A DNA stretch of 64,000 nt, taken from the NCBI GenBank assembly GCA_963811585.1, contig CAWERR010000008.1, positions 372,001 through 436,000 of the forward strand. The letters run 5' to 3'. Below the pieces are notes generated by a model. The model was not told the origin of the DNA. It saw nothing but the letters and a program-made list of their open reading frames with translations, and made no database searches. A program made the position numbers and the translations under genes. The DNA is from JACDHG01 sp963811585. Lineage in GTDB: Bacteria; Actinomycetota; Actinomycetes; Propionibacteriales; Nocardioidaceae. Positions 8,546 through 16,232 of this stretch are shown piece by piece. Each line of letters begins with the position of its first letter. Within the stretch, counting starts at the first letter, position 1.

Positions 8546-9563
8546 CGTCAGCGCTGCGTCCGGCGAGGGCACGGTCGGACTAGGCGCCGCCGGTCGGATA
8601 AACCCGGAGTTGCGGTACGACGTGTTCTCGGTGCCGATGAACGTCCGGTTCCGCCAGGTCGAGCACCGCGAGGGTGTCGTCATCCGCGGGCCGGTGGGGG
8701 CGGGTGAGTTCAGCCCGTTCTGGGACTACGACGTCGCCGAGTCAGCGCCGTGGCTCGCCGCCGCGCTGGAGGCGGCCCAGGTCGGATTTCCCAGTCCCGT
8801 AAGGGATGTCGTGCCCGTCAACTGCACCGTCCCGGCCGTCGACCCACAACGCGCGGCCGCGATTGTCCTTGCTCCGCACGGGTGCCGCACTGCCAAGGTC
8901 AAGGTCGCCGAGCCGGGCCAGTCGCTGGCCGACGACGTCGCTCGAGTCGGCGCGGTCAGGGATGCGCTCGGACACGACGGGCGAGTACGAGTCGACGCCA
9001 ACGGCGGCTGGTCGGTATCGGAGGCGGTGATGGCGCTCGGCGAGCTTGCCCAGTTCGACCTCGAGTACGCCGAGCAGCCTGTCGCCAGCCTCGAGGAGCT
9101 TGCCGAGCTGAGGCGCCGCGTCGACATACCGATCGCGGCCGACGAGTCCATCCGTCGCGGCGACGACCCGCTGCGGGTCAAGCGGCTCGGCGCCGCAGAC
9201 ATCGCCGTGCTCAAAGTGCAGCCACTCGGTGGCGTGCGCGCATGTCTGCGACTTGCCGAGCAGATCGACATGCCCGTGGTCGTGTCGAGCGCGCTCGAGA
9301 CGTCGGTCGGCATTGCGGCCGGCGTGGCCCTGGCGGCTGCCCTCCCCGAGCTGCCCTACGCCTGCGGGCTCGCGACGACGTCGATGCTGTCCGCCGACCT
9401 GGTGGCCGAGCCGCTGACGCCGACCGCTGGAGTCCTCCAGGTGCGAGCCGTTGAGCCGTCGGCGGAACTGCTCGACGCCGCACGCGCTGATGCGGCCACG
9501 ACGCAGCGGTGGCTGGACCGTCTCGCCGCGTGCGATCGTGTGCTGCAGAATCTGGCGAGATGA
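8538..9563 (+). CDS. menC: o-Succinylbenzoate synthase MenC
   Basis: This 341-residue enolase-superfamily enzyme dehydrates SHCHC to o-succinylbenzoate. The catalytic KxK pair is Lys120/Lys122 in TAKVKV. The metal ligands appear as Asp153 in RVDANGG, Glu179 in YAEQP and Asp202 in AADES, and the opposite lysine is Lys226 in VLKVQ. It sits between menE and menD with short overlaps (8 nt and 4 nt), so the three are cotranscribed. About 20 residues at the N-terminus look dispensable, so a downstream start cannot be excluded. Confidence 0.9.
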   Translation: MADVSAASGEGTVGLGAAGRINPELRYDVFSVPMNVRFRQVEHREGVVIRGPVGAGEFSPFWDYDVAESAPWLAAALEAAQVGFPSPVRDVVPVNCTVPAVDPQRAAAIVLAPHGCRTAKVKVAEPGQSLADDVARVGAVRDALGHDGRVRVDANGGWSVSEAVMALGELAQFDLEYAEQPVASLEELAELRRRVDIPIAADESIRRGDDPLRVKRLGAADIAVLKVQPLGGVRACLRLAEQIDMPVVVSSALETSVGIAAGVALAAALPELPYACGLATTSMLSADLVAEPLTPTAGVLQVRAVEPSAELLDAARADAATTQRWLDRLAACDRVLQNLAR

Positions 9564-11179
9564 ACGCTTCGTCGACGGTCGCTACTGCGGTGGTGGCTGC
9601 CTTGCGTCACGGCGGAGTGCGCGATGTCGTGCTGGCGCCAGGCTCACGCTCAGCCGCACTGGCCGTCGCCTTGCACGAGGCGGACGCCGTCGGTCTGCTC
9701 CGGCTGCACGTGCGCGTCGATGAACGCACCGCGGGCTTCCTCGCGCTCGGGCTCGCCAAGGGCGCGCATGGGCCGGCCGCGGTCGTCACCACATCCGGCA
9801 CCGCGGTCGCCAACCTCCACCCGGCAGTGTTGGAGGCATCGCACGCGGGCGAGCGTCTCATCGTGCTGTCGGCCGATCGACCCGCCGGGCTGCGCGGCAC
9901 TGGTGCCAACCAGACACCGGCGCACCAGGCGCGCATGTTCGGGAAGTCGGTTCCGTCGTACGACATCGCACCGGGCGACGACGTTGCGGCGACGGACGCG
10001 ATTGCCGACGGTGTACGTCACCGGGGGCCTACGCACGTCAACCTCCAGTTCAGCGAGCCAATGCTGCCTGACGAGCTGCCGCTGGGACTGTCCGGCGACG
10101 GCTGGGAAGAAGTCACCAGCGATCCCGTACGTCGCCATGCGTCCGACGCCGAAGCCATCACGCTGGCGCCCGGACCGCGGACCGTGGTGGTCGCTGGGGA
10201 CGACGCCGGGCCGCCCGCCAGGATGCTGGCACAGGCCGGCAACTGGCCGCTGCTGGCTGAGCCGACGTCGGGTGCTCGCACCGGCACGCATGCCCTGCGG
10301 GCGTACCGGTTGCTGCTGGGCTCGGAGCTCGAGCGGCAGGTGGAGAGAGTCGTCGTGGCAGGCCACCCAACGCTGTCGCGTCCGGTCACGCGCCTGATCT
10401 CCCGGTCCGACATTGAGGTGATCTCGGTCCGGTCGCGCGGCGGTGTGTGCACCGATCCCGGCCGAGTCGCGCGACACCTCGACGTGATGCCACGCGTCGA
10501 CTCTGCGGACGACGACGACTGGGTGGCTGCGTGGAGATCCGCCGACCAGCACATCTCGGAGCAGCTGGATTCCCTTGCGGCGCAGGGCGGAGATGCCGCG
10601 CCGCTTCAGGTCGCCGCCGCGGTCGGCGCCGCTGTCGTGGACCGCGGGCTGCTCGTCGTCGGATCGTCGCAGCCGGTGCGTGATCTCGACCTGATGGGGC
10701 CGGTCTACAACGTGGGCGGTCGTCGGCTGATCATCGGCAACCGTGGCCTCTCGGGCATCGACGGCACAGTCTCGACGGCCATCGGCGCCGCCCTCGGCCG
10801 GACCTCTCCGCGGGCATTGGCGTATGTCGGCGACGTGACCTTCCTGCACGACATGGGCGGCCTCGTGCTGGGGCCCCACGAGCCCCGCCCTGACCTCACG
10901 ATCGTGGTCGCGAACGACGACGGCGGCGCGATCTTCGCGACCCTCGAACAGGGCGGGGATGCATATGCCGGGTCGTTCGAGCGGGTGTTCGGCACGCCGC
11001 ACGGTGTCGACCTGCGTGCGCTGTGTGAGGCGACCCAGACGACGTACACCCGGGTGGACGACACGGCTGCTCTCGGCGCGGCTCTGGAACAGGATGTGCA
11101 CGGGATCAGGGTGGTCGAGGTCCCCATCCCTCGCGCCAACCGCCGCAGCCTGAACGAGCGCCTCACCCACCTCACCTAA
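9560..11179 (+). CDS. menD: 2-succinyl-5-enolpyruvyl-6-hydroxy-3-cyclohexene-1-carboxylate synthase MenD
   Basis: This 539-residue thiamine-diphosphate enzyme joins isochorismate and 2-oxoglutarate in the first committed menaquinone step. The N-terminal Pyr domain starts with VLAPGSRSAALA and contains TTSGTAVANLHPAV and LSADRPAGLRGTGANQT; the C-terminal PP domain has GNRGLSGIDGT and YVGDVTFLHDMGG, where the cofactor diphosphate and Mg bind. The ATG at 9560 overlaps the menC stop by 4 nt and gives the standard N-terminus. An antisense open frame of 561 codons over this gene is a codon-bias shadow. Confidence 0.94.
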   Translation: MNASSTVATAVVAALRHGGVRDVVLAPGSRSAALAVALHEADAVGLLRLHVRVDERTAGFLALGLAKGAHGPAAVVTTSGTAVANLHPAVLEASHAGERLIVLSADRPAGLRGTGANQTPAHQARMFGKSVPSYDIAPGDDVAATDAIADGVRHRGPTHVNLQFSEPMLPDELPLGLSGDGWEEVTSDPVRRHASDAEAITLAPGPRTVVVAGDDAGPPARMLAQAGNWPLLAEPTSGARTGTHALRAYRLLLGSELERQVERVVVAGHPTLSRPVTRLISRSDIEVISVRSRGGVCTDPGRVARHLDVMPRVDSADDDDWVAAWRSADQHISEQLDSLAAQGGDAAPLQVAAAVGAAVVDRGLLVVGSSQPVRDLDLMGPVYNVGGRRLIIGNRGLSGIDGTVSTAIGAALGRTSPRALAYVGDVTFLHDMGGLVLGPHEPRPDLTIVVANDDGGAIFATLEQGGDAYAGSFERVFGTPHGVDLRALCEATQTTYTRVDDTAALGAALEQDVHGIRVVEVPIPRANRRSLNERLTHLT

Positions 11180-11294
11180 CCGCCGAATCGCCAGCTTCGG
11201 CCCCTCGACTCGCCAGATCTGGTTGGCTCGCAGCGATGCCGAGTGCGCAAAAACGATCAAGTGCAGGAACGCCGGCGTCATGGAGTGTTGAGAC

Positions 11295-12215
11295 ATGAGC
11301 ACCGGCGCCGACACCTTCGTGACGTTCGTCGACATGCTTGCGTCGAACCTCGACGACCATGAGGCGCGCGGTTCCGACCTCGCGGCCCGCGCTTACCTGT
11401 CCCGGTTCCACTTCGACCGGATCGTCAGCGCTGCCGCAGGCGAGACGCCCGCGAAGTTCAGGCGGCGGGTGCTCCTCGAGCGGTCGGCATACCGGCTCGT
11501 CACCACTGACACAGGTGTTCTCGACATCGCCGTGGAGGCGGGCTACTCGTCGAACGAGGCGTTCACCCGAGCGTTCCAGCGCGCGTACGGCGCTGGGCCG
11601 TCTCAGTGGCGCCGCCGGCCGCACAGCCACATCCAGCTCGACTGCCCGAACGGCGTCCACTTCCATCCACCTGGCGGCCTGCGGCTGCCTGCAAGAACAG
11701 AGGTAACGTCCATGGATCTCATGGTCAGAATGGTCGAACACCATGTGTGGCTGGTCGGCGAGATCGTCGACCGCGCCGCCCGGCTCACCGACGAGCAGCT
11801 CGACGAGCCGATCGAGGTGTCCGTCGACGACGGCTCCGACGTCGACTCGCTGCGGTCGCTGTTGTCGCGGCTCATCGGACAGATGGACATGTGGAACTCA
11901 GCACTCGCCAACCGTGCGTACGACTTCGGCATCGAGACACACGAGAGCATCGACTCGATGCAGGCCAGGTTCGCTGAGGCCGGGCCGACGTACCTCGGGC
12001 ACGTCCGCGACGTGAGCGAGCAGGGTCGACTCGACGAGACGTTCATCGACGCGATCTGCGAACCGGCTCACGTCTTCACCTACGGCGGCATGATCGCCCA
12101 CGTGCTGACGTTCGCGGCATACCGGCGCACCCTTGCCGTGCAGGCGCTCGACGCGGCGGGCGTCGGCGACCTCGGATTTGGCGACCCGATGAAGTGGGTC
12201 GAACAACCCGCCTGA
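11295..12215 (+). CDS. AraC-type helix-turn-helix fused to a DinB-like domain
   Basis: The 306-residue protein has two parts. Residues 1-105 are an AraC-type DNA-binding domain with the paired helix-turn-helix pattern: AARAYLSRFHFDRIVSAA, then DIAVEAGYSSNEAFTRAFQR and the closing YGAGPSQWRR. From about residue 137, MDLMVRMVEHHVW starts a helical bundle like DinB/YfiT metal-dependent proteins, with His in EHH and a later AHVLTFAAYRR segment suggesting the usual His triad. DinB domains are often thiol-dependent. Target genes and ligand are unknown. It stands alone after menD with a 115-nt gap in which no clear operator was seen. Confidence 0.75.
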   Translation: MSTGADTFVTFVDMLASNLDDHEARGSDLAARAYLSRFHFDRIVSAAAGETPAKFRRRVLLERSAYRLVTTDTGVLDIAVEAGYSSNEAFTRAFQRAYGAGPSQWRRRPHSHIQLDCPNGVHFHPPGGLRLPARTEVTSMDLMVRMVEHHVWLVGEIVDRAARLTDEQLDEPIEVSVDDGSDVDSLRSLLSRLIGQMDMWNSALANRAYDFGIETHESIDSMQARFAEAGPTYLGHVRDVSEQGRLDETFIDAICEPAHVFTYGGMIAHVLTFAAYRRTLAVQALDAAGVGDLGFGDPMKWVEQPA

Positions 12216-12320
12216 CCTGGGGCGCAACCTCTCCTGACCCAGGACGAGCCCGCTTCGACGGTTGGGTCTCTCCCGGTGCCGTATGCCATGATCTCCGGGT
12301 TGCCTGGACGAGGAGAGCAG

Positions 12321-12902
12321 ATGCCAATGCGCCACGGGGTCGTGGCGGTGCTGGCCGCGTTGATCGTTGCGTCGTGTGCCTCAGCTGCGGATGTCAAGTC
12401 CACCGGTGCACCCGTGCAGAGTCCCGCAGCGACATCACCGACGACGAGCCCGCACGACTCGGAGACTCCCACCGAGCCGGCTGCGACGTCCGAGCCTCCC
12501 ACGACTCCGCCGACGTCACAGGAGACCCCCGAGCGGCTGGTACTGCCTAACACGGTGGGCGAGATCAGCGTCTTCCTGACTCCGTCGCGCAACATCGGCT
12601 GCCAGATCAGCGCGGGCTTGGTGCGTTGCGACATCCTCGAGCACACGTACGGCGACCCGCGCAAACCTGCAGACTGCACGGGCGACTACGGCCAGAGCCT
12701 GGCAGTCGACACCAAGGGGATCGGGCAGTTCGTCTGTGTGTCAGACACGGTGATCATGCGGACGGCCCCGGTGCTCCAGTACGGCAGCTCCACGAGCGTC
12801 GGCGACTTCGGTTGCACCAGCAGACAGACCGGCATCACCTGCTACAACCTGCTGACTGAGCACGGCTTCGAGTTGTCACAGGCATCCCCCGCGCTCTTCT
12901 GA
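12321..12902 (+). CDS. Secreted lipoprotein with six-Cys C-terminal domain, possibly DUF6636-like
   Basis: The 193-residue product begins MPMRHGVVAVLAALIVASC: a short basic start, a hydrophobic core and a lipobox with Cys at residue 19. A linker of about 60 residues rich in Thr, Ser, Pro and Glu follows. The C-terminal domain of about 100 residues starts near NIGCQI and contains six cysteines that could form three disulfides; its layout resembles actinobacterial DUF6636 proteins, but this is a tentative match. ATG 12321 follows the purine-rich GAGGAGAG. Function is unknown. Confidence 0.6.
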   Translation: MPMRHGVVAVLAALIVASCASAADVKSTGAPVQSPAATSPTTSPHDSETPTEPAATSEPPTTPPTSQETPERLVLPNTVGEISVFLTPSRNIGCQISAGLVRCDILEHTYGDPRKPADCTGDYGQSLAVDTKGIGQFVCVSDTVIMRTAPVLQYGSSTSVGDFGCTSRQTGITCYNLLTEHGFELSQASPALF

Positions 12903-13027
12903 CACGCCGACGCCCAACGCCGACACACGTGCCGAGAAGTCCACGTCAGGCTGCGCGGGATTTGTGTCGGCCGCGCGACTTTGAAACGGTGGAAGGGTCA
13001 GAAACCCAACGACGGAAAGAGTTCTCC

Positions 13028-13321
13028 ATGCTCACCCTGACCGAGAACGCCGCCGACGTGGTCAAGACGATCACCGCTCAGGCGACTGAGTCCGACGAGG
13101 CCGGCATCCGCATCAGCCATCAGGAGTCCGTCCCGGGCTCCCTGGGCCTCACCGCGGTCGAATCGCCTCAACCGGGCGACCAGGTGCTTGAAGACCATGG
13201 CGCCCGCATCTTCCTCGACACGGCCGCCGCCGAAGCGCTCGACCGCGAGGTCCTCGACGCCGTTGTCGACGAGGCTGGGTCGGTGCAGTTCGGCATCAGC
13301 AGCCAGCCACCTACCGACTGA
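13028..13321 (+). CDS. HesB/IscA-like protein lacking all cysteines
   Basis: This 97-residue protein has the A-type carrier fold pattern: MLTLTENAADVVKTI at the start, GIRISHQ where family members have the first strand, GDQVLEDHGARIFLD in the middle and a C-terminal end with VQFGISSQ. Classic IscA/HesB proteins bind Fe-S clusters through three conserved cysteines; none exists here, and the whole protein has no Cys. Actinobacteria often carry such degenerate HesB proteins. It is therefore unlikely to carry a cluster by the usual ligands. It is monocistronic, and a hairpin terminator follows 15 nt after the stop. Confidence 0.8.
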   Translation: MLTLTENAADVVKTITAQATESDEAGIRISHQESVPGSLGLTAVESPQPGDQVLEDHGARIFLDTAAAEALDREVLDAVVDEAGSVQFGISSQPPTD

Positions 13322-13336
13322 CCCCCGACGACTCCC

Positions 13337-13363
13337 AGCCCGCCTCCGCACAGGGGGCGGGCT
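13337..13363. terminator. Bidirectional hairpin between convergent hesB-like gene and menF
   Basis: Perfect 8-bp stem AGCCCGCC / GGCGGGCT with an 11-nt loop, placed between two convergent stop codons (13321 and 13371). The flanking ACGAC and GTCGT can extend the structure. There is no long T run, as is usual in high-GC actinobacteria, so termination is inferred from stem strength and position. Confidence 0.7.
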
Positions 13364-13370
13364 TCGTCGT

Positions 13371-14630
13371 TCAGGCAGTCAGCGCGTCGCGCACCGGGAC
13401 GAACTTCGCGGCGGCCTCGGCGAGCTCCGCCTCCGGGTCTGAGTCGGCGACGATGCCGCAGCCCGCGAACAGGCGGACCCGTCGGCCGTCGAACTCCGCC
13501 GACCTCAGCGCGATCGCCCACTCCCCGTCACCTGCCGCGTCCATCCATCCGGTCGGCCCGGCGTAGCGGCCTCGGTCCATCTGCTCCAGCTCGGCAATCA
13601 GCGACACGGCAACTTCGGTGGGAGTCCCCCCGACCGCCGCACTCGGATGGAGTGCTGCGGCCAACCCGAGCGAGCTCGTCTGGTCGTCGAGCACGCCTGT
13701 CACGTCGGTTGCCAGGTGCATCACGTTGGGGAGGTGGAGGACGAAGGGGCTCTCCGGCACGTTCATGCTGAGGCAGTACGGGGCCAGCGCGTCCGCCACG
13801 GAGCGCACTGCGAACTCGTGCTCCTCGAGGTCCTTCGACGAGCGGGCCAGGGTGGCGGCGAGTGCGAGGTCGTGGGCGTCGTCGCCGGTACGTCGGATGG
13901 TCCCGGCCAGCACGCGGCTCGTCACGAGACCGCGTTCACGACGTACGAGCATCTCCGGGGTGGCCCCGAACAGGCCGTCGACGTGGAATGTCCAGCACGA
14001 CGGGTACAGCGCCGCCAGCCGCGCAAGCGGGGCTCGGACGTCGAGTGGTGCCTCGAGCTCGGCGACGAGATCGCGTGCCAGCACGACCTTGTCGAGCGCG
14101 CCCGACCGGATACGCCGCACTGCCTCGGCGACGACGAGCTCCCACGCTGCCCCACTCATCGCGCCGTCGCTGAACGCGACCCCCTGCGGAGCGGCCGGCG
14201 GCCCGGGGGTGGCCACGGTCTGGGTGGCCGCGAGGGCGCCGCGGGAAATGGTCGTCACCCAGGTGAGTTTGCCGCGCCGCCCCACCACCACTTCGGGCAC
14301 CACCAGGACAGAACTGCCCGGGTGGTCGGCGTAGGCGAACGAGCCGAAACAGAGCAAGCCAGTCCCCGGTGCATCGGCCTCATCGCGGACGACGCAGTGC
14401 TCGGCGATCTCGCGCCACCAGCGGATCGCGGCCGTGAACCGGTCAGGACCGGAGGACTCGTAGCGCGCGACCTCTCCCCACGCGACGAGACCCTCGTCCC
14501 GATGGATCCACGACATGGGCGATTCAGCGGGCAGCAACGAGAGCAGGGGCCCAGGATCGTCGATGACGACCGTGCGAGCGACGAGCGGCGTCTCGTCCGG
14601 AGAACGCGAGGCCAGGGTCGTCACGATCAC
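13371..14630 (-). CDS. menF: Isochorismate synthase MenF
   Basis: This chorismate-binding-domain enzyme converts chorismate to isochorismate, the entry step to menaquinone. C-terminal signatures include FGATPEMLVRRE, VLAGTIRRTGDD, SSKDLEEHEFAV, LHPSAAVGGTPTE and AGPTGWMDAAGDGEWAIALRSA, typical of the MenF/DhbC/EntC group. The start is uncertain. GTG 14630 gives MIVTTLASRSPDETPLV and 419 residues; in-frame GTGs at 14657 and 14675 would extend it to within 1 nt of divergent menG. The open frame continues further upstream over menG on the other strand, and that part is not coding. Confidence 0.88.
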   Translation of the reverse strand: MIVTTLASRSPDETPLVARTVVIDDPGPLLSLLPAESPMSWIHRDEGLVAWGEVARYESSGPDRFTAAIRWWREIAEHCVVRDEADAPGTGLLCFGSFAYADHPGSSVLVVPEVVVGRRGKLTWVTTISRGALAATQTVATPGPPAAPQGVAFSDGAMSGAAWELVVAEAVRRIRSGALDKVVLARDLVAELEAPLDVRAPLARLAALYPSCWTFHVDGLFGATPEMLVRRERGLVTSRVLAGTIRRTGDDAHDLALAATLARSSKDLEEHEFAVRSVADALAPYCLSMNVPESPFVLHLPNVMHLATDVTGVLDDQTSSLGLAAALHPSAAVGGTPTEVAVSLIAELEQMDRGRYAGPTGWMDAAGDGEWAIALRSAEFDGRRVRLFAGCGIVADSDPEAELAEAAAKFVPVRDALTA

Positions 14631-14676
14631 CAAGCCTAGGGGCTCGTGCTCGGCGACGCCGTGCGAGGCTTCCACT

Positions 14677-15366
14677 ATGAGCCGAGCGAGTCTGGACAAG
14701 CAGCCGCACGAGGTGGCGGCAATGTTCGACGATGTGGCAGAGCGGTATGACGTCACCAACGACGTACTCTCGCTCGGCCAGGACCGACGGTGGCGGCGAG
14801 CCGTCGTGTCGGCTGTCGACGCCCGGGCGGGTGAACGCGTGCTCGACTTGGCGGCCGGCACGGGTACGAGCACCGTCCCGTTCGTCCGGTCGGGGGCAGC
14901 GGCTGTGCCGTGCGACTTCTCCATCGGGATGCTGAAGGTCGGCAAGCGGGAGCGGCCCCGGCTGCCGTTCGTCGCGGGCGACGCCCTGCGGCTGCCATTT
15001 GGCGACGAGACGTTCGACGCGGTCACGATCTCGTTCGGGTTGCGCAACGTGAGCGACTACCGCCTCGGCCTGACGGAGATGCTGCGGGTCACGAGACCCG
15101 GAGGGCGGCTCGTCGTGTGCGAGTTCAGCCAGCCGACGTACGCCCCGTTCCGCACCGTGTATGCCGAGTACCTCATGAAGGCGTTGCCCACCGTGGCCAG
15201 GCGGGTCTCGTCGAGCCCGGACTCCTACGTCTACCTGGCCGAGTCCATCCAGGCGTGGCCCGACCAGCAGGCACTCGCCACCGCGATCGGCCAGTCAGGT
15301 TGGCAGTCCGTGGAGTGGCGCAACCTGTCGGGGGGCATCGTCGCCCTCCACCGCGCTGTGCGATGA
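14677..15366 (+). CDS. menG: Demethylmenaquinone methyltransferase MenG (UbiE)
   Basis: This 229-residue SAM-dependent class I methyltransferase carries out the last step of menaquinone synthesis. It opens with KQPHEVAAMFDDVAERYD, the usual UbiE start. Motif I is VLDLAAGTGTST, and the family signature TISFGLRNVSDY appears around residue 120, followed by EMLRVTRPGGRLVVCEFSQP. Length matches the family. It is divergent from menF with very little space between the starts (47 nt at most), so the two menaquinone genes probably share a regulatory region. Confidence 0.93.
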   Translation: MSRASLDKQPHEVAAMFDDVAERYDVTNDVLSLGQDRRWRRAVVSAVDARAGERVLDLAAGTGTSTVPFVRSGAAAVPCDFSIGMLKVGKRERPRLPFVAGDALRLPFGDETFDAVTISFGLRNVSDYRLGLTEMLRVTRPGGRLVVCEFSQPTYAPFRTVYAEYLMKALPTVARRVSSSPDSYVYLAESIQAWPDQQALATAIGQSGWQSVEWRNLSGGIVALHRAVR

Positions 15367-15547
15367 GAGCCGCCGTCGGGACAGCGGATGCGCAGACTCG
15401 TGCTGATCGGTGGGCCGGCCAGGCGCGGCCACAAGGCATCCCGGTCATCGACGCCCTGCCGTTCGACTCCCTACTAACCCGCACCCGCGCAAAGATCTGA
15501 CCGTCAGGAAGCCACGTGAGCTGGGTCCGTCGGGCACAATCACGGGC

Positions 15548-15982
15548 ATGAGCATCGACCCGGAGATCTCGGCCTTCGTCGCCGCACACAAGCTCGGCAC
15601 GCTCGCGACCATCAAGAGGGACGGGCGCCCCCAGCTGTCGAACGTCAACTACACGTACGACGAAGCAACCGGCATCGTCCGGATGTCGCTCACCGGCGAG
15701 CGCGCCAAGGTCGCGAACCTCCGCCGGGATCCGCGTGCCTCACTGCTCGTACAGGCCAGCGGTGGTTGGACCTACGTCGTGGTCGAGGGTGACGCCACCT
15801 TGACCGCGTCCGCGACCGAGCCAGACGACGCGGTCAACGACGAGCTCGTGGAGGTCTACCGTCTCGCCGCCGGCAAGGAGCACCCCGACTGGGACGAGTA
15901 CCGCGCGGCGATGATCGCGGACAAGCGGCTGGTCGGCCGCATCCAGGTCACCCACGGGTACGGTCTGCCGTCCCGCGGTTGA
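15548..15982 (+). CDS. PPOX-class F420-dependent oxidoreductase
   Basis: This 144-residue split beta-barrel protein belongs to the pyridoxamine 5'-phosphate oxidase-like superfamily. Visible features are KLGTLATIKRDGRPQLSNV at the start of the barrel, KVANLRRDPRASLLV, and VVEGDATLTA. This set is typical of actinobacterial F420-binding PPOX proteins, which reduce cofactor-linked substrates that are often unknown. The ATG at 15548 follows a weak purine stretch. It is monocistronic in a region rich in menaquinone genes, but a role in that pathway is not implied by sequence. FMN or haem binding would be the alternatives to F420. Confidence 0.78.
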   Translation: MSIDPEISAFVAAHKLGTLATIKRDGRPQLSNVNYTYDEATGIVRMSLTGERAKVANLRRDPRASLLVQASGGWTYVVVEGDATLTASATEPDDAVNDELVEVYRLAAGKEHPDWDEYRAAMIADKRLVGRIQVTHGYGLPSRG

Positions 15983-16015
15983 CGGACCGCCGCGGCGGCG
16001 GGCGGCCCAGACCCC

Positions 16016-16102
16016 CGTGACGTCTTCCGACACACGGCGGCAGACGTCACGTCGTACGCCGGTTTTCGCGACGTCTTCCGACACACGGCGGCAGACGTCG
16101 CG
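16016..16102. repeat. Pair of 36-nt palindromes with a compensatory base pair
   Basis: Two elements, 16016-16051 and 16067-16102, each have a perfect 10-bp stem around an identical 16-nt spacer. Arms are CGTGACGTCT / AGACGTCACG in the first and CGCGACGTCT / AGACGTCGCG in the second. The only difference is a T-A pair replaced by C-G on both sides of the stem. They lie in the 250-nt gap between the PPOX gene and the complex I operon. No gene is seen in this gap. Confidence 0.88.
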
Positions 16103-16198
16103 CCGTGCCGGCCTAGTGGCCGCACTTTGGTCACGGATGCGTGCCGTATATCGGTGGTGCGCGCCTTGGGGTGACGGCCTAGACTGACGCCTCAGCGC

Positions 16199-16224
16199 TC
16201 GTGAACGTTTTCACTAGTTCACGA
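16199..16224. promoter_or_regulatory. Candidate Rex (redox) operator upstream of the menJ-nuo operon
   Basis: The 16-mer at 16200-16215 reads CGTGAACGTTTTCACT and matches the Streptomyces Rex operator pattern TGTGAACNNNTTCACA at all but the two outermost bases. A second half site TTCACGA follows, making the longer inverted repeat TCGTGAAC / GTTCACGA with a 10-nt spacer (16199-16224). It lies just before the reductase start, where it would overlap a promoter. Rex senses the NADH/NAD ratio and is known to control respiratory genes, so the placement before complex I fits. No binding evidence is available. Confidence 0.65.
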
Positions 16225-16232
16225 AATCCGGT

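Noticed and set aside
9650..11335. Open frame of 561 codons on the minus strand
   Set aside because: It lies fully antisense to menD, has no domain, is rich in Arg, His and Gln, and results from high-GC codon bias.
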